DNA of 64,000 nt from Kribbella pratensis (GCF_004365355.1 NZ_SODP01000001.1:2879399-2943398); one strand, 5' to 3'. Numbered from the stretch's first letter, positions 1 to 9,418 are shown. The notes: generated by a model from the letters alone, not told the origin. Numbers and translations: made by a program.

Positions 1-783
1 GTAGTCCTCGCCGAGGATCGGGATCATCAGCATCCGGGTGGACAGGATCCAGCTGAACGTCCCGATGATCACGATCGACAGGCCGGGCAGCAACCCGTAC
101 TTCAGCACGCTGCCGATGAAGGCAAAGCTGATCCCTGGATTGATGTTGGAGTCGTACGCCGATCTCGCAGGCAACAGTCCCATCGAGTACGCGAAGACGT
201 ACACCAGGATCAGCGCGACGAAGAAGTAAGGCACGTGCGACAGCGCGATCGACAGGTTGGTGGCGATCGCGGAGCCGAGCTTGCCGCGCCGCCAGCCGGC
301 GATCGCGCCGATGACGACCCCGAGGATCCACGCCATCACGGCGGAGATGCCGAGCAAACCGATTGTCCAGGGCAACGATCGCAGGATCACCGTCTGGGCC
401 GGCGTCGGGTAGTTGATCAGGCTCGGCCCGAGATCGCCGTGCAGGATCAGCTTCTGCATGTAGACCAGGTACTGCGTCAGCAGGTTCCCGTCCAGGCCGA
501 ACTCGTGCTTGTAGCGGGCGATGATCTCGGCGCTCGCCTGCGCGTTGTAGATGTAGTTCTGCTGCAGAGTCTGGATCAGGGTCTGGATCGGGTCGCCCGG
601 CATCAGCCGGAAGAAGAAGAACGCGATGGTCAGCGCGCCCCACAACTCGATCAGGTACAGCCCGAACCGGCGGATCGCGTACGCCGCCAGCGGATGCCGC
701 GACAGCCAGGCCCGCACCCCCGAGACGGGTGCGGAGTCCTGGCTCTTGTCGACAGCGACCGCGGGCGGGGCTTCCGCCGTCAC
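1..783 (-). CDS. ABC transporter permease, DppB/OppB type (3' end cut by window edge)
   Basis: Inner-membrane subunit of a peptide/oligosaccharide-type ABC importer. I translated the minus strand from a GTG at 783 and it stays open to base 1, giving about 261 residues with the stop outside the window. The N-terminus has a short soluble leader, then RFGLYLIELWGAL and a transmembrane segment followed by the FRLMPGDPIQTL motif typical of OppB/DppB permeases. Further hydrophobic segments follow (SLPWTIGLLGISAVMAWILG, ALSHVPYFFVALILVYVFAY). The GTG start overlaps the stop of the upstream binding-protein gene as GTGA, so the two are translationally coupled. Family assignment is firm. The transported substrate is not; the sugar-type operators upstream of the operon argue that oligosaccharides are as likely as peptides. 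Confidence 0.9.
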   Translation of the reverse strand, partial: MTAEAPPAVAVDKSQDSAPVSGVRAWLSRHPLAAYAIRRFGLYLIELWGALTIAFFFFRLMPGDPIQTLIQTLQQNYIYNAQASAEIIARYKHEFGLDGNLLTQYLVYMQKLILHGDLGPSLINYPTPAQTVILRSLPWTIGLLGISAVMAWILGVVIGAIAGWRRGKLGSAIATNLSIALSHVPYFFVALILVYVFAYSMGLLPARSAYDSNINPGISFAFIGSVLKYGLLPGLSIVIIGTFSWILSTRMLMIPILGEDY

Positions 784-2633
784 GCCGGTCCCTTCTGCCC
801 GGTGGGCTCGATCTTGCCCAGCACGAAGATGAAGTGCTGCCACCAGTTCAACGGGACCTCGTACAGGTCGTCGTCGGTCGGCCAGCCCTTCCAGAACGTC
901 GTGTTGAAGTACGACGGGTAACCGGTCTGGATCACCGACAGCATCGGCAGGTCCTGGAAGTAGATCTCCAGCGCCTGGTCCAGCAGCGGCTTCGCCTCGG
1001 GGCTCTCCGGGTCGAGCGTGGCGAGCTTCTTCGAGATCTCGTCGAACTTCGGGTTGCGGTACCGCAGCTTGTTCTTGCCGGCCGCGTTCTTGCCGACCGG
1101 CTGGTACTTGTCGCTGGTCCAGTCCGAGTACAGCTGCTCGGGGTCGATCGCGATGCCGGCCCAGCTGGAGTCGATGTCGTACTCGCCGCGCTGGAACTTC
1201 TCGTCGTGCACGTTGCCGGCCAGGCTTCGTAGGGTGGCCGGTACGCCGACCTTGGCCAGCTCGGTCTTCAGCACGTTCGCGATCGCGTACTCGCCGCCGT
1301 CGACCGGCGAGGGCGTGATGATCTCGAGGTTGATCTCCTTGCCCTTGTACATCCGCTTGCCGGCGCCGTTCTTCGGCGCGATCTCGTCGAGCAGCTGCGT
1401 TGCCTTGTCCGGGTTGAACTCGAACTTGTACTTGTTCGCGAGCTCGTCGTTCTTCCACTTGTCGTTGGTCGGGTAGTCCGCCCACGGGTACTGCGCCGGC
1501 GGCACCGGGACCGGCCAGATCGACTTGCCGATCTTCTCCCGGTCGAGGCAGTAGTTGATCGCCCACCGCATCTTCGGCTCCGAGATGACACCGCGGGACG
1601 GGTCGCAGTTCAGCCACATCACCCGCGGGTTCGGGTCGTGGAACTGCGTCGTCACCAGCGCCGGGTAGCCGGTGTTGCGCAGCTGCTTGGCGTGCGGCTC
1701 GTCCACCGAGCCGACGTCGAACTCCGCACGCTCGAACGCCAGCGACGCCTGGTCGAGCTGCTTCGAGGTGCTCTGGTAGACGACGTACTGGGGCTTGACG
1801 TCGAGTTTGTCCTTGTTCCAGTAGTTCGGGTCCTTCTCCCAGACGAACATCTTCTGGTTCCGGATCGCCTGCTTCAGCTTGTACGGACCGCTGTGCACCG
1901 GCGGGTTGTCCTTGAACTTCGTCGGGTCCTGCGACTTCCAGATGTGCTCGGGCATGATCCCGAGCGGCGGACCCGCGATCGCGGAGATGAAGTTGTAGTG
2001 GAACCGCGGACCCGGCTTCAGCATCTTGACCACCGCGGTCTGGGGATCCGGAACCTCGATGTCCTTGACGAACTCCTTCAGCTCACCGCCGCCGCCGAAC
2101 AGGTCGGGCCGGTCCTTCAGGAGCATGATCGTGAACTTGAAGTCGGCCGCCCCCAGCGGCTTCCCGTCGTTCCAGTGCGCCTTCGGGTCGAACTTGAAGG
2201 TGACCTCGGTGTGGTCGTCGTTGTACTTGTACTCGGTCGCCAGCCAGGGACGCATCTCGCCGGTGGCGAAGCTCAGGTAGAACAACGGCTCGGTGCTCAG
2301 CTCCACGCCGGCGCCCGAGGGTGAGCCGTTCGGGATCATGCCGTTGAAGCTGTCGAAGACGGTGTACTCGACCTGGCCGACGATCACCGACTGGTCCCGC
2401 GGGACCGGGATGTTGGCCTTGCCGATCTGGATCGACTTGGTCGCGACCGGCTTGTTGTTGTTGGCGGGCTTGTCGGAGTACGAGCCGCCGCCGCCGGAGC
2501 AGGCGGCGAGGAAGGCGGTCATCGCCGCCGCGGCACCTCCGCCGAGCATGCTTCGCCGACTCAGCTGATAGCGGACGACATCTTGGACGTCTTCGAACTG
2601 TGGGCGCGGTGCTTCGTTCATGACGAAAGTCAC
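780..2633 (-). CDS. ABC transporter substrate-binding lipoprotein, solute-binding family 5
   Basis: Extracellular solute receptor for the importer whose permease follows. The protein has 617 residues, normal for family 5 (OppA/DppA/NikA-like). Residues about 24-46 carry RRSMLGGG followed by a hydrophobic stretch and LAAC, a twin-arginine-like leader with a lipobox, so the mature protein should be a lipid-anchored Cys at about residue 45 followed by a Gly/Ser spacer. The body contains the family pattern of transport proteins that bind extended ligands (WLATEYKYNDDHTEVTFKFDPKAHWNDGKPLGAADF region). A GGAGG ribosome site lies about 10 nt before the ATG. Family 5 proteins bind peptides, nickel or plant-derived oligosaccharides. 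The LacI-type operators upstream favour a sugar ligand, but that is inference. Confidence 0.92.
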   Translation of the reverse strand: MTFVMNEAPRPQFEDVQDVVRYQLSRRSMLGGGAAAAMTAFLAACSGGGGSYSDKPANNNKPVATKSIQIGKANIPVPRDQSVIVGQVEYTVFDSFNGMIPNGSPSGAGVELSTEPLFYLSFATGEMRPWLATEYKYNDDHTEVTFKFDPKAHWNDGKPLGAADFKFTIMLLKDRPDLFGGGGELKEFVKDIEVPDPQTAVVKMLKPGPRFHYNFISAIAGPPLGIMPEHIWKSQDPTKFKDNPPVHSGPYKLKQAIRNQKMFVWEKDPNYWNKDKLDVKPQYVVYQSTSKQLDQASLAFERAEFDVGSVDEPHAKQLRNTGYPALVTTQFHDPNPRVMWLNCDPSRGVISEPKMRWAINYCLDREKIGKSIWPVPVPPAQYPWADYPTNDKWKNDELANKYKFEFNPDKATQLLDEIAPKNGAGKRMYKGKEINLEIITPSPVDGGEYAIANVLKTELAKVGVPATLRSLAGNVHDEKFQRGEYDIDSSWAGIAIDPEQLYSDWTSDKYQPVGKNAAGKNKLRYRNPKFDEISKKLATLDPESPEAKPLLDQALEIYFQDLPMLSVIQTGYPSYFNTTFWKGWPTDDDLYEVPLNWWQHFIFVLGKIEPTGQKGPA

Positions 2634-2684
2634 CTCCGTTTCCGTTGCGCGGACGAGCTGTTCACCGACCGAGAGGTGTCACGG

Positions 2685-2713
2685 ACTATAAGTAGCGTTG
2701 ACAACGTTGGCAA
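2685..2713 (-). promoter_or_regulatory. Promoter of the importer operon with overlapping LacI-type operator
   Basis: Reading the minus strand, TTGCCA (2713-2708) and TATAGT (2690-2685) are separated by 17 nt, a good vegetative promoter for the binding-protein gene starting at 2633. The near-palindrome TTGACAACGTTGGCAA (2698-2713, two mirrored mismatches, central CG) covers the -35 box and spacer. LacI-family repressors recognise such central-CG palindromes, so binding here would block RNA polymerase. No LacI-family gene is in the window. Confidence 0.65.
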
Positions 2714-2774
2714 GAGTTCATTGCCACGTTGAACTCCGGACGTCATATCCGCAGATCAGTCGATATACCAACCT

Positions 2775-2824
2775 CTGACAACGTTGGTTCGCTCTGAGTG
2801 ACGCCCGGAGGCGGAAACGCTTCC
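2775..2824. promoter_or_regulatory. Two further LacI-type operator-like sites
   Basis: CTGACAACGTTGGTTC (2775-2790) repeats the 12-bp core TGACAACGTTGG of the promoter operator 77 bp away, and GGAAACGCTTCC (2813-2824) is another central-CG near-palindrome. Spaced upstream copies suggest cooperative or looping repression of the importer. Only the sequence similarity is seen; binding is inferred. Confidence 0.5.
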
Positions 2825-2871
2825 AACGGCGGTCACAGGGCGTGCAGATCCGCCCCCGCGGCCGGTTCCGG

Positions 2872-5800
2872 TCAGTCGTAGACAGCGTCGACCAGAAGTT
2901 CGGTGCTGCGGTCCGGTTCGTTGAGAACCGCACGGATCACATGCCGCCGGTCCCACCGGCCCGCGGACCAGGCCAGGGCCTTGGCGAGACCGTCGAACGT
3001 CGCCGCGTGCGGGGCGCCGTCGGCGTCCACCCACCACGAGACCTCGACGCCGTCGACGGTGAGCTCCTCGTGCTCCCACCAGGTCGCCGGCACCTCGGGC
3101 ACCAGCTCGCGGACGATCGGCGGTACGTCGGCCGCCGTACCCTCGCCGCCGATCTTGCCCTCGGCAATCTCTTGGGCCATCGGTACGTCGAGGAGATCAC
3201 TCAGGCCGTCGGCCGCGGCGCCCGAGCCGATCACGAACCCGCCGAGGTCGTCCCGCTGCACCCACATCGGACCGTCGATGACGACGGCCTGATCCGCGTC
3301 GATCACCCGGGTCACGCCATCGGCGTCGAGCACACGCGTCTGCTCCGGAGCATCGCCGGGGAACAGCGCGAGCGTGCCGAGCCGGGTCCACAGGCGGAGG
3401 ATCGAGGCGGCATCGACCTCGCGTTCGGGGTCGGCCAAACGGTCGAGTACCAGACTGATGCCGTCGGCGTCGAGGTCGCCGACTTCGCGGACGAGGCCGA
3501 TCGCCGTACGGATCTCCGGATCGAGGGCGGCGGTCCAGGCAGGCGCCTCGTCGAGGAAGGTCGCGAGCACAGGTTCGGCTTCGGGGTCCGCACGTCCGGC
3601 GAGTGGTTCGCCGTCGTCAAGGAGGACGTGTTCGCGGATCCACCAGGCGGCGTAGGACGGTACGCCGAGCGGCCGGTCGTCCGGGCCGACGACGCGGATC
3701 TGAGTGACGAGCGCCCGGCGGAGATCGGGCTCAGAACCCATGATCTGCAGGGCTTTCGGCCAGTTGTCGTCGGTGATCCAGTCCAGGTCACGGATCGCCT
3801 CGAGCTCGCCGACGGTTGCGCCGTACCGGGAGCCTTCGGGTGCGACGTCGTACGCCCAGTCCTCGATCGCGTCGAGGTCCTGGACGGCTTCGGGGAGTTG
3901 ATCGAGGGCGACGTCGGAGGCGGCGACGACGCCGAGGGTCGCGAGCACCCCGACGGCTTCGAGCGCGGGCAGTCCGTAGCGGTCGAGGACGTCGCTGGCG
4001 ATGGGTGCGACCTCGTCGGGGTCGAGGATGGCTTGTGCGTCGGAACCCTCGACAACCAAGGCGTTTGCGGGCACAAGTTCGCCGTCCGCATCACGGAGTA
4101 CCAGGTCGTTGAGCCACCAGAGCCCCTCGGCTTGCGCTGGGTCGGCGGCAACCAGGCTGAGTACGGCGTGGGCGATCGCGTCGGGGTCGTCGGCCTCGGC
4201 GGAGTGCTCGACTGCGGTGCGGACGGCACTGTCCTCGAGGAGCGATCGCGGGGTGGCGGGGATCGCGCCGAGTCGTTCCAGTGCTGGGTCGACGGCGTCG
4301 GGATGCACGACACGTACGCCGTACTCACCGAAGGCTGCCAGGGTGTCGACCGGGATCTCCGGGCCGGGCAGCAGCAATCCGCGCGCACCCCGCACCAGCC
4401 GCCCGTCGGCAAGCGGCACCGGCAGCGTGCCGAGCGACTCCCGAATCAGCGCATCGGTGACCATGGCGCTGAGCGAGGTATACAGCTTGCGCCACCACTC
4501 GGCCGGCTCTTCTCCCCCAAGCTGATCCACTACCTCAGCCAGCTCCAAACGCCTTACCTGCAAGGCATCCAGCGCCAGTCGATCCTCCCGCCGCGATCTG
4601 ATCAGGCCCGGCACGATCGGCGCCAGCTTCTCGTTGAACGCGTCGTCCGCCCCCTCCACCACGACGGCGTCCCGCGGCCGCAGCAGAGACCCGTCCTCCA
4701 CAGCTCTCAGCAGCGGAGTCGTTGGGAGATGGTTCAGAATCTCCTCGCGCAGCATCCGGTCCAGCGTCCCGGCCGCGAGCCCGGTCGGGACGAGGTGGAG
4801 GACGATGTCGCCCGCCTTGGCTCGCTCACTCAGGAGGCCGGCGAACGCCGCCGCCGCTTCCCGCACAAGCCAATCCGTCAACGGACCCTTCGCCACATGG
4901 CGCCGAGTGGACTCAAGCGGAAATGTCGCCAACAACAACACACCGAGCGACATCGGCTCGTCAGTAGGCGTCGGCGCATGAACAACCCCCGGCACCTCCA
5001 CCGCAGCTTCCGCCACCGCCGCAGCCGTACCCGCGTCTCCCGCCTCCCCCGCCACCGCCACCGCCGCCGCCGCGTCTCCCGCCTCCCCGGCCGCCGCAGC
5101 AGCCGAAGGCTGCGGCGGCGGGTTGCGGGGCAGAGCCCACACGATCGACCAGTTCGGGCGGGAGCGTTCCTCGGTGGGGCGGTCGGCCAGTAGCTGCTCG
5201 CGTTCTGCAGCGTCGAAGGTGCCGAGAGTGCGGTGGATATGCCAGCGTGACTCGACATCTTGGAGGATCCGGTGGTCGTCGTCGGTCTCGATCTCGATGC
5301 GCTGGAGGCCGGGCAGAGCGAGGAGGAGCGCGTCGTCGGCTTCGGCGAGCAGGCGCCGGACCAGCGCGGCAGCCGCCTCGTCGCGGAGGGGCAGGATGAC
5401 GGCGGTGTCGTAGTCCGCGGGCGGTTCGCCGTCAGCTTCGAACGGGAGTCGAAGGACCGGCACTTGCCCGTCACGTCGCCGTACCTCGGTGTCGAGATCA
5501 GCCGCGAGTCCGGCGATCGCAGCCGCGGTGTCGGCCTTCGAGAACCGCACGCCGCCGGTGCGCGACAGCACGACCGGTTCGTCGGTCACCGCAAGCACAG
5601 CGGAGAAGCCGACTCCGAACCTCCCCACTGAAGGCTCTTCGCGCTTCGCTGATGCCCTCAGGGTCGCCAGCGACTCGACGCCGTCCGCAGCCAACGGCGC
5701 ACCGGTGTTCGCCACGACCAGCGTGTTGTTCTTGAACTCGAAGAGCACCCGGCCTGGTACGCCGGCGCGTGCGGCCGCATCGGCGGCGTTCTGGGCCAGT

Positions 5801-5943
5801 TCGATCACCAGCCGGTCGACGTACCCGCCGAGGGCCAGTTCCTCCTCGGCGTTCGCGTCTTCACGGAAGCGAACGGGTGCGGCCGTCCATCCGGCCAGCA
5901 CCCGCTCGCGAATTCCCGCCGTACCGAACACGTCGTCAGTCAC
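2872..5943 (-). CDS. Sacsin-like/Hsp90-like GHKL ATPase domain protein
   Basis: Large cytoplasmic protein of 1023 residues, counted from a GTG at 5943 (VTDDVFG...). The upstream in-frame extension reads through the divergent gene and is rejected. The N-terminal 250 residues form a GHKL (Hsp90-type) ATP-binding domain: E48-x3-N52-x2-D55 in VIELAQNAADAA is the N-box that binds Mg-ATP, VVANTGAPL near residue 78 and GRFGVGFSAVLAVTD near 104-118 are the glycine-rich lid motifs. This arrangement matches sacsin N-terminal ATPase-like bacterial proteins. An Ala/Gly/Glu-rich repeat (GEAGDA twice, about nt 5000-5110) interrupts the region after the ATPase core. The C-terminal 600 residues have no motif I can name. 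A CATACT -10-like box (5955-5950) lies 6 nt before the GTG. Role in protein quality control is suggested only by family. Confidence 0.8.
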   Translation of the reverse strand: MTDDVFGTAGIRERVLAGWTAAPVRFREDANAEEELALGGYVDRLVIELAQNAADAAARAGVPGRVLFEFKNNTLVVANTGAPLAADGVESLATLRASAKREEPSVGRFGVGFSAVLAVTDEPVVLSRTGGVRFSKADTAAAIAGLAADLDTEVRRRDGQVPVLRLPFEADGEPPADYDTAVILPLRDEAAAALVRRLLAEADDALLLALPGLQRIEIETDDDHRILQDVESRWHIHRTLGTFDAAEREQLLADRPTEERSRPNWSIVWALPRNPPPQPSAAAAAGEAGDAAAAVAVAGEAGDAGTAAAVAEAAVEVPGVVHAPTPTDEPMSLGVLLLATFPLESTRRHVAKGPLTDWLVREAAAAFAGLLSERAKAGDIVLHLVPTGLAAGTLDRMLREEILNHLPTTPLLRAVEDGSLLRPRDAVVVEGADDAFNEKLAPIVPGLIRSRREDRLALDALQVRRLELAEVVDQLGGEEPAEWWRKLYTSLSAMVTDALIRESLGTLPVPLADGRLVRGARGLLLPGPEIPVDTLAAFGEYGVRVVHPDAVDPALERLGAIPATPRSLLEDSAVRTAVEHSAEADDPDAIAHAVLSLVAADPAQAEGLWWLNDLVLRDADGELVPANALVVEGSDAQAILDPDEVAPIASDVLDRYGLPALEAVGVLATLGVVAASDVALDQLPEAVQDLDAIEDWAYDVAPEGSRYGATVGELEAIRDLDWITDDNWPKALQIMGSEPDLRRALVTQIRVVGPDDRPLGVPSYAAWWIREHVLLDDGEPLAGRADPEAEPVLATFLDEAPAWTAALDPEIRTAIGLVREVGDLDADGISLVLDRLADPEREVDAASILRLWTRLGTLALFPGDAPEQTRVLDADGVTRVIDADQAVVIDGPMWVQRDDLGGFVIGSGAAADGLSDLLDVPMAQEIAEGKIGGEGTAADVPPIVRELVPEVPATWWEHEELTVDGVEVSWWVDADGAPHAATFDGLAKALAWSAGRWDRRHVIRAVLNEPDRSTELLVDAVYD

Positions 5944-5985
5944 CGAGGCAGTATGTCGTACCTCCGGAAGGACTATCGTGGTCCG

Positions 5986-6780
5986 GTGATCGCATCCGGC
6001 AGCCGGTACGTCGCCCTCGGTAGTTCGTTCGCAGCAGGACCGGGGATCAGCCCGATCGTGCACCCGCCCGCAGGCCGTTCGGGCAACAACTACGCGCACC
6101 TCGTCGCCGCGGAGCTCGGCCTCGACCTCACGGATGTGTCGTACTCCGGCGCCACCACCGCGCACCTGCTCGACACCCCACAGGACGACGCGCCACCGCA
6201 GCTCGAAGCGCTCACTCCGGACACCGCGCTGGTCACGATCACCGTCGGCGGCAACGATCTCGAGTACGTCGGCACGTTCCTGCGCGGGAGCTTCCTCAAC
6301 ACGATCGCGAAGCCCGCCACGATTCTCGGCCGCCGGGTCGCGAACCGGATCCGGGCGCGCGTCAGTTACCTGAAGGACGAAGCGTCGTACCAGGCCGTCG
6401 CGGACTCACTGACCAAGGTCGTCGAGCAGGCGCAGGAGCGTTCACCGCACGCGCGCATCCTGCTCGTCGACTACCTCAGCCTGATCGGACCGGCCACGCG
6501 CCCGCGCCTCGACGTACCGCTGAACGAGGAGCAGCTACCGAGCGTCGCGATGATGGCGGAGGGTCTGGCCGGCGCGTTCGCGAAGGCCGCGGCGGCAACG
6601 GGTGCGGACCTGGTCGCGGCGTCGGCGGCGAGTCGCGACCACGCGATTGGTTCGGCAGAGCCGTGGACGACCGGTTTCACGATGTTGCCGCCGAACCTCG
6701 GCGGCTTCGTTCCGTACCACCCGAACGCGGCCGGCATGCGCGGCGTCGCCGACCTGATCATCGAGGTCCTGCGGACATGA
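5986..6780 (+). CDS. SGNH/GDSL-type hydrolase
   Basis: Esterase/lipase-like hydrolase of 264 residues. Block I is RYVALGSSFAAGPG (the usual GDS is GSS, nucleophile probably Ser14). Block III is TVGGNDLEY, giving the oxyanion Gly and Asn. Block V is PYHPNAAG, with the catalytic His before PN. I chose GTG 5986 because TATCGT at 5974-5979 would be a -10 box exactly 6 nt upstream, as in other leaderless genes here; an ATG at 5953 would add 11 residues. No signal peptide is visible, so it is probably intracellular, with substrate unknown. The stop overlaps the next gene as ATGA, and the gene is divergent from the sacsin-like gene. Confidence 0.85.
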   Translation: MIASGSRYVALGSSFAAGPGISPIVHPPAGRSGNNYAHLVAAELGLDLTDVSYSGATTAHLLDTPQDDAPPQLEALTPDTALVTITVGGNDLEYVGTFLRGSFLNTIAKPATILGRRVANRIRARVSYLKDEASYQAVADSLTKVVEQAQERSPHARILLVDYLSLIGPATRPRLDVPLNEEQLPSVAMMAEGLAGAFAKAAAATGADLVAASAASRDHAIGSAEPWTTGFTMLPPNLGGFVPYHPNAAGMRGVADLIIEVLRT

Positions 6781-7355
6781 AGGTGCGCGAGGCAACCGAA
6801 TCGGACGTCGACGCGGCGGTCGGCACGCTCACCCGCGCGTTGTTCGACTACCCGATGTCCCGGGCCTGCCTCGACCCGGACGGGTATGGCGAACGACTCA
6901 CGAAGTACCACCGGTTGTTCGTCGAAGGTATCGGGCTGCCGCACGGGCGGATCTGGGTCACCGACGACGTGAGCGCGGTCGCGGTCTGGTTTCCGCCGGA
7001 CATGCCGGCCGACGCGTTCGCACCACATGCCGCCGCGTTCCAGGAGCTCAGCGGATCCCGCGCCGCGCTCACTGCGGAGTACGGCCAGGCGATCGGGTTG
7101 TTCCACCCGCGCATGCCCGTCTGGTTACTCGCTCTCGCCGCGGTAGACCCCGACCGCCAGCGCCAAGGCCTTGGCCACGCCGTCATCGCCCCCGGTCTCG
7201 CGACCGCGGACGCCGCCCACTCCCCCGCCTTCGTCGAGACCCAGGAACCCGCGAACGTCGGCTTCTACGAATCTCTGGGCTTCACCGTCATCGCCGAACT
7301 CGAACTACCACACAACGGCCCCATGCACTACGCGCTCTACCGACCGCCGGCCTGA
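6777..7355 (+). CDS. GNAT-family N-acetyltransferase
   Basis: Acetyl-CoA-dependent acetyltransferase of 192 residues. The acetyl-CoA pyrophosphate loop is VDPDRQRQGLGHAV (pattern Q/R-x-x-G-x-G), followed by the usual second half (EPANVGFYESLGFTVIAE), in which the conserved NxxFYxxxGF segment is clear. The ATG overlaps the stop of the upstream hydrolase by ATGA, so the two are co-translated. The substrate cannot be told from sequence; GNAT members with this organisation acetylate small molecules or protein termini. Confidence 0.85.
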   Translation: MKVREATESDVDAAVGTLTRALFDYPMSRACLDPDGYGERLTKYHRLFVEGIGLPHGRIWVTDDVSAVAVWFPPDMPADAFAPHAAAFQELSGSRAALTAEYGQAIGLFHPRMPVWLLALAAVDPDRQRQGLGHAVIAPGLATADAAHSPAFVETQEPANVGFYESLGFTVIAELELPHNGPMHYALYRPPA

Positions 7356-7479
7356 CCCGCAACCAGCAACTCATCACCATTCGTTGCCTGAAGCAAGTTT
7401 CTGCGAATCTGCGCACAACCCGCTTGGCTGTGGACAACCTGCGGGTCGTGGAACTCCCTGAAAATAAGGGGATCTTGGG

Positions 7480-7510
7480 TTGAAAAACTGTCGGAGGTCG
7501 TGTCTACAGT
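7480..7510 (+). promoter_or_regulatory. Promoter of the DUF222/HNH gene (leaderless)
   Basis: TTGAAA (7480-7485) and TACAGT (7505-7510) are separated by 19 nt. The ATG at 7518 lies 7 nt after the -10 box, so transcription probably begins at the start codon. Confidence 0.45.
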
Positions 7511-7517
7511 TGGCGGC

Positions 7518-9232
7518 ATGGAGATCCTCGGCGAACGACCCGTCTGGTCGATGAGCGACAGCGAGATGCTGTCGGCTCTCGACGCGGTCTTCGCTGAGAC
7601 GTCCCGATTGAAGACTCTCGGGTTGCAGCTGATCGCAGCCATCGACCAGGCCGGGTATGCGACGGAGCTCGGCGCCGGCAACACCGCGCGGCTGCTGATC
7701 AAGCGCTATCGCATCGACTCCACCGAAGCCCACCGCGACGTTCGCCTCGCCACCGCCTTGACCAAGTACGCCGCCACGTCAGCCGCCCTCCCCGATCCCG
7801 CCTTCCCATTCACCAACCCCGACACAGCCACCACCCCCGACACCCCGACAGCACCGACACCGGCGACACCGGCGACACCGACGACACCGACGACACCGAC
7901 GACACCGACGTGCCCGGGACGTGGCGGGTGCATCCCGCGCAGGCCGCGGCGATCGTGGCGATCCTCGACAAGCTGCCCCCGAGCGTCCCGGCCGAGAATC
8001 TCGAGTTCGCCGAACGGCAACTGATCGACCTGGCCGCCACCCACACACCGTCGGACCTACGCAAGGCCGGCCACAAGATTCGCGACATTCTCGACCCCGA
8101 CGGCCCCGAGCCCGACGAGAAGGCCGCGTATGCGCGCGAGTCCCTCACCTGGAAGACCGCCGACCGGGGCGTCACCTTCCGCGGCTTCCTGGCCAACGAG
8201 AACGCCGAACTCTTCCGCACCCTGATTCACGCCCATGCCAAGCCCCACCGCACCGTCGACGGCCAACTCGATCCCCGCCCCCTGAGCAAACGCCAAGCCG
8301 ACGCCGTCACCACAATCCTCAACACCACCAGCACGGCCGGCACGACCGGCACCGCCGGCCTGACCAGCACGGTCACAAGCACAGCCGCCGCCCACACCAG
8401 GCCGGCCGACAGTGGCACCGCGAACGACTGCGCGACTGACGACGACAGCGACGGCGAGGGCGGCACGCTCATCCGGCTTCCCCTCCCGCCGGCTGACACT
8501 GGCCGGCCCGACGCACGCGCTCGTGACGCCGAAGGTCGTGATGCGGACAGACGTGACGCGGACGGTTCGGGCGGCGATCCTCAGCTCGTGCCCGGTCACG
8601 GGGCCAAGCCACACATCAGCATCACCATCGACTACAACGACCTCGCCGCCGCTACCGCGAACGCCACCGGCGCGCTGATCTTCGGGGACAACCTGTCGGC
8701 CGCGACTGTCCGCCAGCTGGCCTGCGACGCCGAGATCCTCCCGATCGTCCTCGGGTCAAAATCGCAACCACTCGACGTCGGTACCAGCCAACGCCTCGTC
8801 ACCCGTCCGATGCGCCGCGCCCTCAACGCCCGCGACAAAGGCTGCGTCGTGTGCGGAGCGCCACCCATCCACTGCGACGCCCACCACGTGGTCTCCTGGC
8901 TCGACGGCGGCATCACCGCCGTCTCCAACCTCGCGCTCCTGTGCAAACGTGACCACCGCGACCTGCACTCCGGCCACTGGCGCATCCGCATCCTCGAAGG
9001 CGTCGTCCAGGTCACCCACCCCACCTGGGCCAACCCGACGGCCATCCCACCCGGCAAGTACAAACCACCCACCGCCGACATAGTCCACCAACCGACCACC
9101 CCACGCCCCGACCCGTGGTCCGACGACGACCACCCATCAGGCCCGAACAACACACCGCCACCCACACCTGCCCGCCCGACGGAACCTGCGCCCTTCGATC
9201 CGTGGGGAGGCCAAGCAGCTGACGTCGGCTGA
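7518..9232 (+). pseudogene. DUF222 / HNH endonuclease gene, interrupted by a -1 frameshift
   Basis: Members of this actinobacterial multicopy family join an N-terminal DUF222 domain to a C-terminal HNH nuclease. Here the first part (MEILGERPVWSMSDSEML... to about nt 7830) is in one frame and the rest (VPGTWRVHPAQAAAIVAILDK..., from about nt 7840 to 9232) is in another. The switch lies near CCCCC (7834-7838), CCCC (7843-7846) and six 9-bp GACACCG(G/A)C units (7856-7909). A single missing base explains it; in the downstream frame the repeat reads Asp-Thr-rich, the expected linker. The HNH part is intact: CVVCG, then DAHHVVSWLDGG, NLALLC and HRDLH carry the zinc cysteines and the metal-binding His pair. 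It may be a true pseudogene, a slippage-controlled gene or an assembly error. Confidence 0.8.
7856..7909 (+). repeat. 9-bp tandem repeat, six copies
   Basis: Two GACACCGGC units followed by four GACACCGAC units. They lie at the joint of the two DUF222/HNH reading frames. Because the unit is a multiple of three, copy-number change alone would not shift the frame. Confidence 0.9.
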
Positions 9233-9418
9233 CGTACCCACCGAGTGCCCGTGTACCGGAGCAGCGTGTGCCGACCGGTGAGCTTCAGCGGTGCCGTCCG
9301 CCGAGCTTCTCCACGTGCCTTCACCTGACAGCGCAAGCCGATCGGGTGGTTATGCGAGGGGCTGGATCCCTAGACGGGTACGGTCTGCGATGACTTTCTT
9401 GCCCTTGGAGGGGTTCAT

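Noticed and set aside
2842..5193. A 783-codon plus-strand open frame opposite the sacsin-like gene
   Set aside because: Antisense shadow of a gene with clear GHKL motifs; no ribosome site or family signal.
7418..7446. Terminator hairpin ACCCGC/GCGGGT after the GNAT gene
   Set aside because: Only 6-bp arms, a 17-nt loop and no T-run; too weak to annotate in high-GC DNA.
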